A stretch of 64,000 nucleotides of DNA. Source: Notospermus geniculatus. Its lineage: Eukaryota > Nemertea > Pilidiophora > Heteronemertea > Lineidae. The stretch is from NCBI GenBank assembly GCA_002633025.1, contig NMRB01000111.1, positions 369,606-433,605 of the forward strand, given 5' to 3'. A model generated the notes under the pieces. It saw only the letters and a list, made by a program, of their open reading frames with translations. It was not told the origin of the DNA and made no database searches. A program made the translations under genes and the position numbers. Below, piece after piece: positions 33,655-45,925 of this stretch (position 1 is the first letter of the stretch; every line of letters begins with the position of its first letter).

Positions 33655-34190
33655 TCTCCAGTAGAGTTATTCATAATCCTTACCTTGATCAAGAAGGGGT
33701 AGTTCCCATTGTTCTCACTAGCTAAAACCCCTATAGGTGCATCCTTCCACAACAGGGTTTTACCTCGCTCCTCTTCATCCACGGCGAGTGTATGAAGAGG
33801 AGCGAGACTAAAGCCCTTCTATGGGAAGATGCTGTAGGTGATGCCTTTGGACGTTGTGGGTGGTGATTGTGAGAGGCCATTGAGAAGCCCTCTTAAGATG
33901 ACCAGTGTGGATCCATTCCATCATCTCAGCTCCTCAGGCGAGGTAGACCTTCACTGGAGTTATTCATAATCCTGACCTTGATAATAGGGGCTAGTTCTCC
34001 TACATTTTGCTCGCTGTAGCTAAGACCCCTTTGTGATGCCTTCGGGCATGATCATGTGGTGGGGGGTGGTTGTGATCTTTGAATGGCCATTGAGAAGGCC
34101 CTGATAACCTGAGGACAGTTTTAAGATGACCAACATGGATTCTTTCCATCCTCAGGCTTGGTAGACCTTCACCTTGCCAGTAGATTACAG
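33655..34190 (+). repeat. Two ~240-300 bp tandem units (copy 1)
   Basis: AGAGTTATTCATAATCCTTA ... CTAAAACCCCTATAGGTG ... GGCCATTGAGAAGCCCT recurs from about 33955 as GGAGTTATTCATAATCCTGA ... CTAAGACCCCTTTGTGATG ... GGCCATTGAGAAGGCCCT. The first unit carries the palindromic MITE; the second shows the unoccupied site. Confidence 0.8.
33740..33831 (+). mobile_element. Palindromic MITE family, copy 5, with 9-bp target duplication
   Basis: The 92-bp copy runs from CATCCTTCCACAACAGGG to CTTCTATGGGAAGATG, arm A first. It is flanked by CTATAGGTG (33731-33739) and CTGTAGGTG (33832-33840). The neighbouring tandem unit at about 34022 lacks it, confirming insertion. Confidence 0.88.
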
Positions 34191-34547
34191 TAGGAAGATG
34201 TTCCATGTCCTTGGATCTTGCATAATAGAAATCATGCCCCATTACCTTGACTGGAATGTCTTCGATAAGGAAATTATATTTTCCTTGTTGAGCACTTATC
34301 ATTGATTTAGATTCACATTTCCCGCCCATTAATTATGCATTTCTCAATCAGGATTTCCATGTGGTATTGTATGTATGAGGAAGAACTGCCTACATCAACA
34401 GCTGCTTCACCTTAGCTCTCGTCAATTACCTCAGCAGAATCGGAGCTTAAAGGGACAACTACCCTCTTTCCTTTACCTTATCTCCCCTAAGTAATGGAAG
34501 TGACAGATAGCCACTTATCATGGCCTTTGCTCCACATATATCACTAC

Positions 34548-34675
34548 TGGATGGATAGATGTATGGATGGATGGACGAACTGATGGGTGGATGGATGGAC
34601 AAACTGATGGATAGATGGAAGGATGGATGGACGGACGGATGGATGGGCAGATGGATTGATGGACAGACATATATT
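34548..34675 (+). repeat. TGGA-type microsatellite (copy 1)
   Basis: Impure (GGAT/GGAC)n repeats such as GGATGGATGGACGGACGGAT. The counterpart in copy 2 at 50752-50840 is shorter. Confidence 0.9.
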
Positions 34676-34877
34676 TATTGATAACTCGTTTACAAGACTA
34701 CATACAAAAGAGCAGAAGCCAGATGGCATTTTGTGCCCTAAATTCATCAAAAGTAGATATACAAGTAAGCCTATGGCAGAAAGGAGGAGGCAAAGAGAGG
34801 AAAGAACCAATACAAATTGGAATTGTTTGGTCGTGGCAGCAACTTCAGCAAAGATGTTCTAAATCATTCATGGACCA

Positions 34878-35072
34878 GACAACAAGAAGTGTGTCCTTCT
34901 AGTCCTGCTTGATACGAGTGCAGCTTTTGATACTGTTGATCATACTGGGTTACTTGAAAGGTTCTCTGCGGGTGTGTCCTGAACTGCCCTGGGGTGGTGC
35001 TCATTCTACCTGACCAGATATCAGCGAGTGTGTGTTGGAAACAGGACAAAGGCAAATGCAGTTAGTTGGTGA
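34878..35072 (+). pseudogene. Non-LTR retrotransposon reverse transcriptase relic (copy 1)
   Basis: In frame from 34878 the text reads LLVLLDTSAAFDTVDH, the well-known palm motif of LINE reverse transcriptases (LDxSAAFDTVDH, containing a catalytic Asp). It is followed by GLLERF and, after an in-frame TGA at 34980, by a W..FYLT.RYQRV block typical of the next RT segment in CR1/Jockey-type elements. Only about 65 codons survive, ending in a stop. The fragment is dead and not independently mobile. In copy 2 the same relic is split by a MITE. Confidence 0.85.
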
Positions 35073-36839
35073 CCGATATGCTTGGTGATACAGGATTCAA
35101 ATGGCGTGGTCATTACCTCATTGTCAATTTCAAAAGGTTGTCATTACCATTACCAATTTCCTGCTGTCTTTCTCTTCCCTTTTCAGCATTCTCTGACGAT
35201 TTCTCCAATCTTGTCCTGCTTTGGTGACAAAACTATGTAATCACTCAGTGGATTTGCTTTACGTTCTGAGACAAGTGGACCTCGTGCCTTCCCTCATGTT
35301 CGCAGGTTTCAGTATTCTTGAAGAGAAGCTGTTGTTAGTTTGGTTATCAGGAGACACTTTTCTAGGAGTCCTGTTTCTGAACTTCTCTGAGAAGATGAAA
35401 AGAAGACATCAAATTAGTGATCCCTTTAAGGGTAACTACATCAGGATCTCATCTCTCTAAGGCCAAGCTTGATCCTGTGACTATTCCTCCAGCCAAGATG
35501 ATTGGACATTAAGCTAGTAATGGGTCTTCATGCTATTTCATGGCCGGTTGAATGATTGTTAGATTGGCCATGTGTTGTGGCCGGATACGACGGAATGAAC
35601 TACATCATATTGTCATTTGATTTGAAGGCGAGTAATTTAGATGGACACAAAGGAAGTGTGGCGCTGAGTCAGTCCGCTGGTCATCTTCCGTGATCTGATA
35701 ATGATGCTAGTCGGTTGATGTATCAGGCAGGAAATCTTTTTGCTTGGTGAGCCGACATTTTCTGACAGTCTGTGCTGAAGTTTCCCACTTCGTCAATTGT
35801 TGTGTTAGTGTACCGAGATCCTGAAATGCTTCCTTCAACTTTTTCTGCCTTTTCCTGATGGCAAAGGCAGGAAAAGGCGTTCAGGTGAACACCTACGCCG
35901 TGGCTTTTTTGTGTTAGATGATATTTTCTGAGCTGGCTTATTGTGCGGCATGAAATTAATTCTTTGGTTAGGTTTTTGGATGTGAATGTGGCATTATTGC
36001 TCCTGTTGTTTTACCAGCAAGGTTAATTAGAAAAGTGAGATTGTGATGTTTTATTGGTCGCTTCCTGCCAGATGAAATGTCACATTTTAGCTATTACCAT
36101 GATCTAATGGAGGCATCGCATGACAAATTGCGAACTCTGACGATTTTTTAATCTTGATGCAATGGTCAGCATGTCCACCTGTCTTTTAAATCATCCCAAG
36201 AAAAAGAAGAGGCAAGGCAATTACATGTATATTATGGTTGAGAAACAAGAAGCCATAGAACTCTAATTAGAGTGAACTTGATGGAACTGCCTCATGTCAC
36301 GCTCTGTGCACTTTTAACGGGAGCTCGGCCATCCTTATGGTAAAACAGGTGGACTCGATCACACCAACTTCATCAGTCTATGTTAATTGGAAGGAAATTC
36401 TCAAATCAGGAACATTGACTAACTCGAAGGAAGTGACGATTTCTCGAAGCACACTGCAGCCAGGCCCGTGATCTACATTTTCAAACTTGAGTTTCTAATG
36501 TCAACTATGAAGAACTTAGTGCCTGCCAAAAAGATCCAGATGTCCTCAGATTAATTTCAAGCACTTTTCTTGGTCCTCCCTTGGCAGGAATCACACCCCT
36601 TGGAGCAGGTTATGTCAATACAAGACAAATGAGGACCCATCCGATTATAACCCAGTTGACATGACATTCCTCTCAAGTGTTCCTCTTGGGGACTGAAATA
36701 ATTACACTGCTGGCTTCTCCTAATGAAGTCAGAAGAGTTACATTGATTTCTGACTTGTTGGAGAAGTGAAGGGCCCCATCAGGATCTGAGGTGTGTCCAA
36801 CGCGATGATACATTGATTCCTTTCTGAGCAGATGTTTGA

Positions 36840-37260
36840 AGACTGTATTTCAGATGTTGGCTATTAAAAAGGCCTGAGACCAGTCACTGATCATCAGCGA
36901 TGTCGGCAGAAAGATATCAAATGCCTGAGACCGGTCACTTAAGTGACATCAGATGTTGGCAAGGAGTTTTATCAAAGTCCTGAGACCGGTCACAGAAGTG
37001 GCCTCAGAGATGTTGGCAGAAAGATATCAAAAGCCTGAGAAGTGACATCGGAGATATCAAAGGCCCGAGTCCTGTGTAATCAGAGATGTTGGCAAGAAGT
37101 AATCAAATGCCTGAGGTAGATCACTGAAGTGGTCTCAGAGATGTTGGCAGAAAGATATCAAATGCCTTAGACCAAAGTGACATCTGAGATATTGGCAGTA
37201 ATATAAATACGATATCGAAGGCCCGAGACTGTTGTCATCTTCGATGGTATTAACTGTGCC
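36840..37260 (+). repeat. Degenerate ~55-65 bp tandem repeat (copy 1)
   Basis: Recurrent GATGTTGGCAGAAAGATATC, AAATGCCTGAGACCGGTCAC and AAGTGACATC blocks, about seven imperfect units. The copy 2 array (53325-53830) has a different unit order. Confidence 0.8.
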
Positions 37261-40228
37261 CGGTGACAGCAGAGATGTGGGGAATAAGATGTGAAAAAGC
37301 CTTAGAATCACTTTGAATTTACATGTAGTTGATTGCCTCTGCTCTGTCGAGTCCAACAGAAATCTTACATGCTGCGAGTCTTTTCTTTGTAGTGTGCCTT
37401 TAATAAACTGACTTGAGGCACCGTTTGTGGGTTAACATTTTATGCCTGAAGAAAAGGAACGCGGAGGCAGTACTGATGAAGAGCTCGAGGGTGAATTCTC
37501 TTGAAATGTAGGAGTTCTTTCAGTGGGTCGGGTTGTTGGAAAATCTCTTGCAAAAAGCTTGCAACACATTTTACGCACTGATGCATTCATGTTGTAAATA
37601 ATATATTGTCCCTTTCTTCATTTCCCACACATTACCAAAGAGTTTTGTGACAACGACGCTGTCGAAATAATGTTTGTCCTGAAAAACAACAAAATGTTGT
37701 CCAACCAGTTTTTGGCCGATGGCGATGCGGAGGAATAGGTGGTGTGCCAGAATCACCAATTGTTGCTGTAACAAAACGTTTTGATGAAAGCAGAAGCTCC
37801 ATTCTTATATTGTTGTTTTTCCTTTGTGTAAATATGTATCATTTTGTGACAGCTCGAAGGCATTTGTTGTTATTTTCTATTGTTTGCACCGATACAAGAG
37901 CAGTTACACTGAATCATGCAGCAGGTATTGTCCACAAAGTTCTGCTTTCCATCTCTAATTCCTGCTGATTGTAAAAACATCTTCAAACTTTTTTTTCGCG
38001 TGATAGCAGCCCACCTACATGACCTATCTTGTAAGTTACACCTCTGATCACTCTAATGGATTTGGCATAACAATTATAGCATGGTCACAATCATTTTCAA
38101 ATATTCTTTACCCTCCACTGGATTTTCAGCACAAAGTTCCTCTCAATGTGATAAAAGCCTCAAAGCCTCAGTGGTAACTTGGGAAAGGTGTGTTTCTTTC
38201 AGCTTAGTGTTGATGCAAGCATTCTGAAAAGAAGAAAACTTTGGTTCACTTCATTTCAATGGTAACTCATCTCTTCCTTGAATGTTGCTTTGATGCTAGT
38301 GTGGCATTTCTTTATACTTTCTTCCAAGATCAGATATTTGGAAATGCACTCTTTCCAGCTTGGTTTGCAGAAGCAGTTTCCAGTGTTCACCATGATATGG
38401 TCAACTATAGTTGCAACATCTCTATAAGACTTTGTTAGAGACATCCTTAGTGTGAACAAAGCTAAGACATCCGCATGGAAATTTCAGCGAGATTGTCTCT
38501 GCGAGCCACGTCTGTGAGCTGAAACCTATGTGTGCTACCTCATCTCAGCGTGCTTCTCCAGGACATGGCTCTCAGATCCCTTCTCTCCTTGATTTCTAAG
38601 CATGCCATAGGAAAGTTGCTGAACTGTGAAATTAGCATATTCCATGTATTTACAGTCATTTCATGTCAACCATCTCCAGGGCTTCACTCTATGGTTTCAA
38701 TTACAAACGTTTAAAAAAATCATGCCATCACGCAATAATCAATGATATGATACAACTATAAACAATCACATGACTGTAAACCTCGATCACGCCTCAGAAA
38801 AACATATCGTTTTGTGCGGCGGTTTGATTTCAATCAGAGTGATCTGGTGGTACACGTCCTTGTGACTATAAAGGTAAGGTTACAATAATGGGTGTGACTG
38901 GTCAGGAGGCAGATCTGAGGAAAGCGATGGTGAAAATAGTTTGAAACACACTTTTCATACAATAAACTGTTAGCACACGTGCAATTTCATGTCTGCATGA
39001 TTGGGAATGGTGTCTGAGAGCCATGTTGTGGAAATCCTAATGATTGCAGTTTCACATGTTTTGATGGCCAATATGGTGGCACCATGTCATCATGGAAATG
39101 TGATGTCATGTGAAGAACCTCTATCGATGAAATCACTAGAACTGTGGTCATTCTATCAAGAGATCTGCTTCCTTTTATGGAAATATCACACACAAATGAT
39201 TCCTTCATTGACATCAATAAAGCATGTCTTGTCTGAGTGTCTGAGAACCTGTGTATCGCTCCAGGTAATGGTGTAGGGTCGTTAAAGTCTTTCACTTGGT
39301 TGAATACATCGGGCACTTTACCACCATTCTCTAAGACACGCTCCACCATCGAATGCCAAATGAAGCGAAACATCTTTTCACGGTTGCTGAAGCAAAGGTG
39401 TTCATGAGTTCAAAGTGGATGACCCTGTGAACTTCCAACTTGCTTCTTCATCACGATGTTACATTAATTTGGATGTAAAACACTGAAAGAATTTGCATTT
39501 AGTCACTGAAACGTCTCAATTTGGATGGATGATAAGAAATAAAATCTGTGTGTGGGCTTTCAGTGTCCCCAGAGGACATCAGCAATGCAGGTACTTCAGT
39601 TTTGTTGAACCGTCTTACTTCAGGGTCTTCATGGACAAAAATGATGCAAACATTGGACTTGATCACATAACAAATGCTCTTGGTAGAGTATCAGAAGAAA
39701 TAGACCTCTTCTCTCTGGAACGTTGAGACTGAGCAGTGCTGTCTTGATGATGCGCCATCCCTCATCGCCCTTGTCTCCCTTTATCAATCATTGGCTATTG
39801 ACAGAACAAATATATCCATATCCGTAGCCCATCTTGGTCAGAATGGACCGTAATTAGATCCGAGGCTAACTAATTGACAGATTGTTTGCGTTGCTCCATT
39901 TTCCATCAGCTAATTCAACAGACTAAGTGACTTTTTCACTGACTTCATTATAAGTGCTCCTGGCTTCTTCATTTGCCACTTGGCAGTGGTTGCCTTGCCT
40001 GGGGTGAGATTTTTTTTTCACTCTCGATGATGACATTCGTTTAAAAGCTTTGAAATTTGCACGAGTTTCTGCTCTTTTTAGCTCTAACATCTTCAGGATC
40101 TGAATATACAGTTTCTGGAAATTTAACTTTTAAGGGTTTCCAGCAACGAACAAATGCTGTTCTTAGGAAAGAGGCCCATCTCCATATTTGAGAGATATGT
40201 TTGGTTAACTCTTCATGGAGATGCCACC

Positions 40229-40660
40229 TTAGAGACGTACTTCGAGGATGTCGAAGATGTACGTAGTAGATGTACTTAGAGATGTACTTCGAGGATGTCG
40301 AAGATGTACGTAGTAGATGTACTTAGAGATGAACGTAGTAGATGTACTAAGAGACGTACTTCGAAGATGCTGAAGATGTACATAGTAGATGTACTTAGAG
40401 ATGTACGTAGTAGATGTACTTAGAGACGTACTTCGAGGATGCTGAAGATGTACGTAGTAGATGTACTTAGAGTTGTACGTAGTAGATGTACTTAGAGATG
40501 TACTTCGAGGATGTCGAAGATGTACGTAGTAGATGTACTTAGAGATGTACGTAGTTGATGTACTTAGAGATGTACGTAGTAGATGTACTTAGAGATGTAC
40601 TTCGAGGATGTCGAAGATGTACGTTGTAGATGTACTTAGAGATATACGTAGTAGATGTAG
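40229..40660 (+). repeat. Expanded minisatellite GATGTACTTAGAGATGTACG (copy 1)
   Basis: Basic word TAGTAGATGTACTTAGAG, interleaved with GACGTACTTCGAGGATGTCG blocks in a higher-order pattern. It covers about 430 bases. Copy 2 retains only about 84 bases of it (56836-56919). Confidence 0.95.
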
Positions 40661-41545
40661 GCTCTATAGACCTCATGTTCTCAGCTTGCCGAAATCAGGT
40701 TTGGACTTGTGGAGAATAACTGCAAGTTGAATCCATGATGTGATGTTTGGAGAGATGTTTTGAGCACATATTTCCGCCTTTCCTCTTTAATAAATGACTT
40801 GCACAAACATGTCATCACCAACTTCATCAAGTCATCCATGAGGGCAAACATAGATGGAGCCTATTAACCAAATTCTCCGATTCCCTGAATAGACCCATGT
40901 TGAAGTATCTCCCCTAGTGTGAATAATACAAGTCAAGTTGTCCTGGAAATCACCATTTGAAAAAAACTAATATGTGCACACGTATTTCATAATCCAATAT
41001 CCGACTTGGTCTGCTGATGAAAATGGGTGAAGGGTTTTTGCTGTGAAAGATATAATTTTCTTTCCCAATATTTAGGTCAGTTTCTTGTCCAATACTTGGA
41101 TCGGTGATTTCAGGGGCAAAATGATCATTTGTCATTACAAAATCAGGTGGTAGTCTTTGTAATTTGCGAAAGTTTTTGATGATATTTTCAGTCAGTTTTG
41201 AATTCTTTATGGTATGACTAGTTTCAGGTGCTAGTCGTTAAGTTCAAGGTACATCGCATGTGGATACTTTGTCTATCAGGAGAAAAGGCCCCTCTGTCAG
41301 AGGATAAGGGAGTAATACAACAAGTCTTACCAGAGAATAACCCCAACACCAACCCCTTTTAGAGCATCACCATTTTATCTGGTCTATTTGAGAACTACCT
41401 GATGTTTTGTATCCATGCCTCAGCCTTGGTTAGCGATTCGAGCTACCGGTACCCTTGCCGAATAATCTCCTCAAAATATGACAATTCATCACGCAATGTC
41501 ATCCTGATCAATTCCATCAACGTTGTCACGACATAATGAGATAAC

Positions 41546-41660
41546 ATGTCTGTGAGCTGAAGTGAAACGGGTGTGCTACCTCATCTCTGAGGGCTGAAAC
41601 ATGTGTGCTACCTCATCTCTCAGGGCTGAAACATGTGCTACCTCATCTCAGCAAGTTTTA
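41546..41660 (+). repeat. ~45-bp repeat GCTGAAACATGTGTGCTACC (copy 1)
   Basis: Three imperfect units of CTGAAACATGTGTGCTACC plus TCATCTCTGAGGG. A single related unit is at about 38495-38560. Copy 2 has a longer array at about 57990-58200. Confidence 0.8.
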
Positions 41661-43030
41661 TGTCTGTGACACAACTCAAGATAAGATTTCCCACATTTCT
41701 CACAGGCACGGATTTGGATATGTGCTGCCGCCCTTGATTATGTGTTTACCGGGAAAATATATCTGAAGTTCATCCCTAGAAACTGAGTCTCCACCGGAAA
41801 GCTTTGATTTCGTCCTTGAGTGGGTGCAGCTTAGTGAGTAATGTATGAAATTGCCTGAGATTCTCCATTTCTCCGTATTACCTGCTAAAATTGGCATCAC
41901 GGTGTCCATAAATTCACATAGGACTAGGTTACGAAGCATAAAATTGATAACTCCCCATCTCATCAGCATCTGATGATATGGATCCTTTGATGAGATTCTG
42001 GTTGAGAAGTCTGTGAAGAATCCTAACTGATCCACTTTGGCCAAGTAGGCCTTTGTACATTTCAAATCAAAGTGTTTATTTCAATATATCTTTTATGGAA
42101 TTTGCAAGTTTCTTGTTGGTATGCTGTTTTGAATATTGGCTTATTTCCTTTGATGAGAGAATGTTCCTGTGGGTTATCTGATCTTTATGACCTTTTGGTC
42201 CCTTTGGAGTCCCTTACAGCCTGAAACCCTGGATATATTGCATCCAAATATCATGACGGTAATCTCATTCAAACTTTCTCAATATGCGCTGAAGTTTCTA
42301 AAGTTGTTGATCATTGTAGAACATCCTGTGACATTTAAGGAATGCATTCACCTTGGAGATAAATTCTGAAGTAGAAGATGGAACTGTGTCTGTTGTTTTG
42401 ATGATGAATTGGACAAAAACTTCACCCCTCCTTCTTATTCTTGACACGTCTGTTCCATTCATATGGCCCTCTGACTTTTCAGCTACAGGGCATTATCCCA
42501 CCAGCTCATTCTCTCCCAGTCACAGTCTTCATACACTTTTTCTTGTGATTGTCAGTAGAATAGGTCGAGCAATGTTCACCTCCATAACTTTTCCAGTCAT
42601 TTCTTTCTATTGCTTCCTTCAGTTGCAATAAATCAAGCCATTTTCACAAAAAATCAGAGTTGCAGGCAATCATAATGGGCCGTTTCTGAGTCTGCTTCTG
42701 TTTTATTCTCCAGCCATTCCCATTGCCCCTGTTGAGTGATATGGTTCCCTGACTCGGACTGGTGATGTGACTGACCAACTTGGAGGTGTCATCATCAGTT
42801 AAACCAAAAATAGATATTTTTGGTTAAACTCAGTGATGACAGGTCACGCTTCACCATTCTTTCATGGATGCACACTCAAGGTTACTCTAGTCATTCACCT
42901 GTAGGTGTTCATCCTGGTTCCATGCCGTCCCCGTCCCCTGTCCCCCGTCGCCCCCCCCCCCAAGATTGAATTGAGACCTGAGCACCAGATACAGCACTAG
43001 CTCTACAGACAACATTGACCAATGTGCAGC

Positions 43031-43122
43031 AAGAGGAAACTGGAGTGCCCAGGATTGACCAATGATTGAACGTGGAACCTCAAGAGGTGACGAGACTTGG
43101 TATTGCACCACACGGACAGCCC
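43031..43122 (-). mobile_element. tRNA-derived SINE-like copy (duplication copy 2)
   Basis: Counterpart of 26717-26809, with very few substitutions. Confidence 0.6.
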
Positions 43123-45488
43123 AGAGATGCAGGTGGTGGGATGAGAAGTTTTGATTCCATACTTACAGGGCCAATAATGCTATGGCTTCAGCCCTGACGG
43201 AAAAATCTAATACAAATAATACAGGTGGTGTTTCTCGGATCAGATAGACGGAGGAAACACAAACCAAACAACCCAATGAGGGAGACGAGACAATTCCCAA
43301 GCTTGATATCAGATAATCCAATAAGATTGTGGTGACTACATGATTCCCCAAGACTTGCCCGATCACCACAACCCTCTGATCAAATCAAGTGAACTGTCTT
43401 CAAACGCTATCTATATCAGTTTTGACAAGAGATACACTTGCCTGCTGAGGTGGTTCAAGGGTGTCAAGTTGCTCCCACGCAAGATTAGGAATAATTGAAT
43501 AAGTGAATCAGCCGAGGACCACCTGGTTGCCTGTCACGGAGAAATCTCCCAGGTTCAACATGTGACAGACTTCGTAAAGCAATTTTGGCAGTGCGTGTTC
43601 ATATAAATAGCTAAATATGTTAACACAATTTTGTCTTTTGGTCATGCCAGGCACGATCACCCTGATGCTTCGCCTACACAACAATGCATAGGTTCTCTGT
43701 CTTTCAAACTGAGAAGCCCAAGGTCAGACACTAACCTTGCTTTCCTGGGTCTTTCTTTCTCCTGATGCTGATGCTTGTAAGAGTATTTCTGTACAATGGG
43801 GAACCTGCAACCTGACAAGTGCGGCCACGACCATAAGACATACGAATGTGGAAAAAAAAAACAGAGCAATGATGTCTTTCATCACGGCATCCTTTACTCT
43901 GTGCTGCAGAGTCTGAGTTTTGTGCTCACTGACCACCCGCGCAGTAGACTTATTGCACCTGGATTTTTCCGTTTTGCCAATCAGCAACCCAATGCAGCTT
44001 GCTTCCTTCTTTCCTGGACCACTGACTCCATCCCAGAGGCTGTAGATCATCATCATTCCGATCAGAAACCATCAGACAATTGTCTTGGCCATCAGTGGTC
44101 ATTTGTCACACATCAGGAAATGGTCGCCTTTCAGCTGATGATTTATGAAGGAACCATTCAATTACTTGGCAGCTAATCAACACATAATCTTGACATATGG
44201 CAATACGCTGATACATAATCATGATCACTCATTCAGGTTCATTTTGCCTCGTCACAGCACCATTATGTTGTTCCTTAATTCTTACAACAAGCGGAGAATG
44301 TTGAGGGGCTTTAGGGGAAGCTGATCTTGGAGGATTGGAGATTTGTATCCAGATAGGGAGGGATGACCTCCAATGACATGGCAGCGTGTCGATGAGAGAT
44401 TACTTGGGGTGTGGTTGATCAAGGAAACGGCCAAACTCTACACTACAACGCACTTAAATGTGCTACACAGAGATATTACTTCAATTGTCCACTACTCCCA
44501 CTGATCGTAAGTGAAGATGCTGCCTTTTACCATTAAAGTTGGAAAGGATGAATGCTGATGTCAGGTCAACTGCACGAACAGGCGGCAAGTGACTTTTCCA
44601 GATCACTTTGCATCTGAGGCACAACCATGTGGAACAAATCAGTCGGCGATATGGTGCGACGTGACTGCAGTTGCATCTCACCTGCAACGATCGGCATTAG
44701 TTGCCAATCAAAAAGACGCATGAGTTGAACATGTTCAACTTCTGTGCCTTCCCAAAGGGCTGTAATCCATTCACAGTCGACCTGACTTAATTTACAACTC
44801 CCTGCACGCAGGTGCTGCCCATTCCACGATGAACGCATACATTTTCACTTCTGCGACGTGACCGTGATTTCTTCACTTGATGCCAACTGTTCTGTGTAGC
44901 GTGGCCTGGCATCAGCTTCTTCAACCACCCCTTCGAGTGCCACTTTAGTACGCCATTGAAGTACATGAGAAGTTGGAGTATATGATGAAGAAGGTATCTT
45001 GTACCAAGGGATACATCAAGCCCGCCAATTGACCTCGCCCTCGACAGTTTGCATATCAGTTGAATAATGGTTCTAAATCACCAATTCTTTCCTCCGATGG
45101 CGTGCCTGACCATATCTCCAATTTTCCCATCGCCATGACATGAGTTGTTCATAAATTGCTTGACCATGTCAACTCGTGTGTCATTTTCAGGGATTGCCAC
45201 TGGCAGTATTGCCTGACCGAATCCATCCTTTCAAGCCTTGCGTGTCTTCAGCAATCTTTTGAAGATGGGACGTTGATGAGTGCAATTAGTAATTTAGCAA
45301 TGCTGGGGATATTTTAATGTTTTACGGTAGTTTGAAAAGGTTGGCTCTCCTGATGTTGGCGCTTCTGTTGCCGTGTTTTCCCTGGTTCTTTAGCTATCGG
45401 TTATGTCTTGTTTCACGATCACAGATTGGTTATTGGTGAACCCAGCATTTACATGTATGGGGGCGGGGTTGTGCTTGAACTTCGGAGG

Positions 45489-45925
45489 TTGGTTAATGTG
45501 ATGGTGTGGTCCATGTGCTAGCATGAGGGATGCTTCTTGTTGGCTGTGGATGTGTTGTGGAGTGGCCCATGCTAGCGTTGAAGGATGCTTCACTTTGGTT
45601 GTGGAGTGGCCCATTCTAGCGTTGAAGAATGCTTCGCTTTGGTTGTGGGTGTGTGGTGGAGTGGCCCATGCTAGTTTTGAAGGTTGCTTCACTTTGGTTG
45701 TGGGCATGTGGTGCACTGGTCCATGCTAGTGTTGAACAATGCTTCACTTTGGTTGTGATTGTGTGGGGAATCGCCCACGTTAGCATTGGGGGACTTTGGT
45801 TGTGGATGTGTTGTGGAGTGGCCCATGCTAGCGTTGAAGAATGCTTCAGTTTGGTTGTGGATGCGTGGTGGAGTGGCCCACGCTAGTGTAGAGGAATGGT
45901 CTGCTTGGCTGTGGATGTGGATGTG
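45489..45925 (+). repeat. ~57-bp minisatellite, long allele (copy 2)
   Basis: About eight units of GTGGAGTGGCCCATGCTAG / GTTGAAGAATGCTTCAC / TTGGTTGTGG. The equivalent place in copy 1 has about two and a half. Frames through it are repeat-derived. Confidence 0.9.

Larger units (their letters stand above)
25722..42046 (+). repeat. Large direct duplication, copy 1 (16,325 bp)
   Basis: Starting at GGCCTTTGTACATTTCAAAT, this block matches 42048-58588 from end to end in the same order and orientation, ending at TTGGCCAAGT. In stretches read side by side, identity is roughly 96-97% with frequent small indels. Copy 1 alone carries the transposon at 32538-33024 and a long GATGTACTTAGA minisatellite (40229-40660). 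It lacks the copy 2 insertions at 51128 and 57791. No gene with a recognisable product was found inside. The pair may be a true tandem duplication or two alleles joined in assembly. Confidence 0.95.

Noticed and set aside
37441-37511. Short acidic frame starting MPEEKERGG on the plus strand
   Set aside because: Only about 20 codons, no context, and its conservation in copy 2 follows from duplication.
38987-39373. 128-codon minus-strand frame, partly kept in copy 2 (55686-55967)
   Set aside because: No recognisable domain or splice sites; copy 2 shortens it, and presence in both copies is expected from the duplication alone.
40229-40660. CRISPR-like array
   Set aside because: Repeats are contiguous without unique spacers and the DNA is animal nuclear; it is a minisatellite.
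41700-42065. 121-codon minus-strand frame crossing the duplication junction
   Set aside because: Other frames over the same bases are equally open, the end crosses the artificial or rearranged junction, and copy 2 differs by a one-base indel that shifts it.
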